From Pseudomonadota bacterium (GTDB lineage Bacteria; Pseudomonadota; Gammaproteobacteria; Steroidobacterales; Rariloculaceae): a stretch of 6,198 bases of DNA. Below the pieces are notes generated by a model. It was not told the DNA's origin, ran no database searches, and saw only the letters and a list, made by a program, of their open reading frames with translations. The stretch lies in contig VYEH01000335.1 of the NCBI GenBank assembly GCA_009843005.1, positions 1 to 6,198 of the forward strand, written 5' to 3'. The translations under genes were made by a program, and so were the position numbers. This document shows positions 3,719 to 6,198 of this stretch, in pieces (the stretch's first letter is position 1; every line of letters begins with the position of its first letter).

Positions 3719-6198
3719 ATGTTCTGGACACGGAAAAAGAACAGTCTCGCCGTTTCCGCCGCACTTGCCGGCACCTCGGCCACCATCGCCAATGCCCAGA
3801 TCGAGGAGATCATCGTCACCGCGACCAAGCGGGCCGAGAGCGCCCAGGACGTGCCGGTGTCGGTCCAGGCGGTCAGCGGCGACGATCTGAGGGACCTGCG
3901 GGTGGAGACGTTCGACCGGTACGTGGAGTATCTGCCCAATGTGGTCAGCACCGGCGACGGCCCGGGCAAGAAGGAACTGTATATCCGCGGCAGCGCCACC
4001 GAGCAGTCCGGCGTGTCGGTGGCGCCGGCCCAGGGGTCGGCGCCCGGCGTGGCGCTGTATGTGGACGAGCAACCCGTTTCCTTCGGCGCCCGCAACCTGG
4101 ATGTCTACGCCGTGGACCTCGAACGCGTCGAGGTGCTCTCCGGGCCGCAGGGCACGCTGTTCGGGGCCAGTTCGCAGTCGGGCAACCTGCGGCTCATTAC
4201 CAACAAGCCGCAGCAGGGCCTGTTCGAGACCGGTTTCAATGCAAAGTACAGCTCAACCCGGGGCGGCGCCGACAGCGGCGCCGTGGACGCCTGGCTGAAC
4301 GTGCCGCTGGGCGATCGGACCGCCGTTCGCATCGCGGTCTACAACGACACCCAGGGCGGCTGGATCGACAACGTCCCGGCCGTCTTCACCCCCAGCGGCG
4401 AGGTGATCGACCGCAATGACTTTACGGGCTTCGGCCCCAGGCTGACCGGCGCCGACTCGGTGCAGAGCGCCGTGAACGAAGGCCTGGTGCAGGACGACTG
4501 GAACGAGGCCAGCTATCGCGGCGCGCGTATCGGCTTCGCCCACGACATCAACGATGACTGGGACCTGCTGGTGCAGCACACCGCCCAGACGCTCGAAGCC
4601 GAAGGCTCCTTCCTGGCCGAGCCCGATATCGCCGAGGACGCCTCCGCCAAGTTCGCGCCCGAGTACAATCGCGACGAATTCGGCCTGACCACCTGGACGC
4701 TGAACGGGCGGCTGTCCCGGCTGGAGCTGATCTATACCGGCGGGCTGCTGGACCGCGAGGTGGACAGCCTCATCGACTACACCCACTACAACAACGGCGG
4801 CGGCTACATCACCTACTACCTCTGCAGCGGCAACATCTACGATCTCACCGATCCCAACCACTGCTTCAACCCGAGAAAGGAATATGTCGAGGACACAGCC
4901 AATCGGCGGGTGACCCACGAATTCCGCGTTCATACCGACCCGGCCCGGCGCTGGCGGGTGCTGGGCGGGGTGTATGTCAACGATGTCGAAACAAACCACA
5001 TCGGCGATTTCAACTATTACTCGACCAACCGGGCGATGGGCGAGCACGCCAACAACTACTACAACGACAACAGCGGCGACGGCTTCATGGTGGGCAACAT
5101 CGCGGTGCCCACCGACGGTGTCAACACCATGGGACCGCGTGGCCCCCTGACGACGTTCTTCAACGACTTCACCCGCACCGAATCGGAACTGTCGACCTTC
5201 GGCGAAATTGCCTTCGACATTTCCGATGCGGTCACGGCGTCGTTCAGCGCCCGCTCCTACGACCTGGATACGGCGCTCACCGGCGCGTCCAACTTCTCCT
5301 TCGGCTGCCGCTACGGCATCGGCGGGTTCGGCAATTCCCACCACACCGAGGACGGGCGCTGCAACAGCCACGCCTTCAGCAACGACGTCACCGCGCGGCT
5401 GCGCACGCTCGGCCGCTACAACCGGACCGGGGACGACAGCATCATCCTCGACGCCACGAGTCCGGACGGCGCGCGGGACATGTTCCGCGGCGGCGGCAGC
5501 AACCGGGCGACCCTGGACGCCATCAGGAACGGCCACGTGGACATCAGCCATCTCAATGCCGAAGGCTCCATCACCGAGACCGACACCATCGTCAAGGCGC
5601 CGCTGGACTGGCAGGCCACCAACGACGTGCTGCTGTTCGCCACCTACGCCGAGGGCTATCGCCCTGCGACGCTGAACCGCAACGCCGGTCAGCTTTCCAC
5701 CAACCAGACGGGCGTCTACGAGAACTACGTCGTGCCCGTGGTGGCGCTGACCGACAACCTGACCAGTTTCGAGGTGGGCGTGAAAAGCTACCTGCTGGAC
5801 CGCTCGCTGCGGCTGAATGCGACGTACTTCCGCTCGAACATCGACGAACTGCAGGTCTCGCGTTTCGATCCTTCCAACGTGGCCTTCCTGTACTTCATCG
5901 AGAACATCGGGGATGCGGAATCCAGCGGCCTGGACGTGGACTTCCTGTGGCTGCCGAGCGGGTCGCTGAGCATCGCCGGCGCCTTCAGCGTACTCGACAC
6001 GGAACTGACGCGCATCAACCGCCAGTTGCAAGGCATCGCGGTGCCCGTCGGCAGCGAGCTGCCCATGGCGCCGTCGTTCGCGGGCAACCTGAGGCTGCGC
6101 TATGGCTTCCGGCTGGCAAACGCCGATGCCTACCTGGCCGCCAGCGTGAACTACCGCGGCGAGATGGTTTCAGGGATCGTCGGCAGCGCCGAACTGAT
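3719..6198 (+). CDS. TonB-dependent outer-membrane receptor (3' end outside window)
   Basis: This encodes a TonB-dependent receptor, which imports scarce substrates across the outer membrane using energy from TonB-ExbB-ExbD. The frame is uninterrupted from ATG 3719 to the window edge (826 residues visible). Residues 1-26 are a signal peptide (MFWTRKKNSLAV... ANA-Q). The TonB box EEIIVTA is at 29-35. The plug begins at DVPVSVQAVSG (44) and includes YIRGS (88-92), YVDEQPV (114-120), RVEVLSGPQGTLFG (136-149) and LRLITNKP (157-164). The remainder is barrel, with a typical EGYRP motif at 645-649 and alternating strands to the end. Four cysteines (369, 382, 530, 548) fall in two loop-like segments and may form disulfides. 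The distal strands and C-terminal aromatic residue lie outside the window. No clear Shine-Dalgarno sequence precedes ATG 3719; an in-frame ATG at 3665 would add 18 residues before the signal peptide and is less likely. The family is certain; the substrate cannot be read from sequence. Confidence 0.95.
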   Translation, partial: MFWTRKKNSLAVSAALAGTSATIANAQIEEIIVTATKRAESAQDVPVSVQAVSGDDLRDLRVETFDRYVEYLPNVVSTGDGPGKKELYIRGSATEQSGVSVAPAQGSAPGVALYVDEQPVSFGARNLDVYAVDLERVEVLSGPQGTLFGASSQSGNLRLITNKPQQGLFETGFNAKYSSTRGGADSGAVDAWLNVPLGDRTAVRIAVYNDTQGGWIDNVPAVFTPSGEVIDRNDFTGFGPRLTGADSVQSAVNEGLVQDDWNEASYRGARIGFAHDINDDWDLLVQHTAQTLEAEGSFLAEPDIAEDASAKFAPEYNRDEFGLTTWTLNGRLSRLELIYTGGLLDREVDSLIDYTHYNNGGGYITYYLCSGNIYDLTDPNHCFNPRKEYVEDTANRRVTHEFRVHTDPARRWRVLGGVYVNDVETNHIGDFNYYSTNRAMGEHANNYYNDNSGDGFMVGNIAVPTDGVNTMGPRGPLTTFFNDFTRTESELSTFGEIAFDISDAVTASFSARSYDLDTALTGASNFSFGCRYGIGGFGNSHHTEDGRCNSHAFSNDVTARLRTLGRYNRTGDDSIILDATSPDGARDMFRGGGSNRATLDAIRNGHVDISHLNAEGSITETDTIVKAPLDWQATNDVLLFATYAEGYRPATLNRNAGQLSTNQTGVYENYVVPVVALTDNLTSFEVGVKSYLLDRSLRLNATYFRSNIDELQVSRFDPSNVAFLYFIENIGDAESSGLDVDFLWLPSGSLSIAGAFSVLDTELTRINRQLQGIAVPVGSELPMAPSFAGNLRLRYGFRLANADAYLAASVNYRGEMVSGIVGSAEL

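Noticed and set aside
4253..6031. Long minus-strand open frame (592 residues) opposite the TonB-dependent receptor
   Set aside because: It lies wholly antisense to a clear receptor gene. Its translation is Val/Gly/Ala/Arg/His-rich low-complexity sequence with no recognisable domain, as expected from codon-biased GC-rich DNA.
1..6198. CRISPR arrays, tRNA or rRNA genes, insertion sequences, phage or toxin-antitoxin genes
   Set aside because: I saw no regularly spaced repeats, cloverleaf sequence, transposase or integrase motifs, or small paired genes on either strand. The window is explained by three surface-protein genes and their spacers.

Overview
The window is GC-rich, apparently bacterial chromosomal DNA. 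Two complete or nearly complete products carry Sec signal peptides and outer-membrane beta-barrel signatures, one of them a TonB-dependent receptor, so the host is Gram-negative. The style of the receptor (an EEIIVTA TonB box and the nonferric, substrate-agnostic plug common in uncultured marine and host-associated groups) suggests a proteobacterium, most likely a gammaproteobacterium. The taxonomic call is inference.

Layout. (1) Positions 1-1979 (+): the 3' part of a secreted kexin/furin-like S8 serine protease, open at the left edge, with an N-terminal Ig-like (CARDB-like) segment, an intact catalytic domain and a C-terminal P domain. The P domain is cut by an in-frame TAA at 1977-1979, but the same frame continues as clear P-domain sequence to a TAG at 2103-2105. 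(2) Positions 2106-2266: a short spacer at a convergent junction. In another frame it encodes what looks like the first strand of a different outer-membrane protein, probably a decayed remnant. (3) Positions 2267-3493 (-): a complete outer-membrane beta-barrel (putative porin) with signal peptide and C-terminal Phe. (4) Positions 3494-3718: a comparatively AT-rich divergent intergenic region with three inverted repeats and a TTATATA element facing each flanking gene. (5) Positions 3719-6198 (+): a TonB-dependent receptor, open at the right edge, with signal peptide, TonB box, plug and most of the barrel visible.

How it may work together. All three genes concern the cell surface: a secreted protease, a passive porin-like barrel and an energised receptor. 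A peptide- or nutrient-scavenging role is possible but inferred only from proximity. The porin and the receptor are divergently transcribed from one intergenic region and could share regulation. I see no evidence for a new defence, mobile or RNA-based system. The strongest unusual signals are the P-domain stop codon and the remnant beside it.
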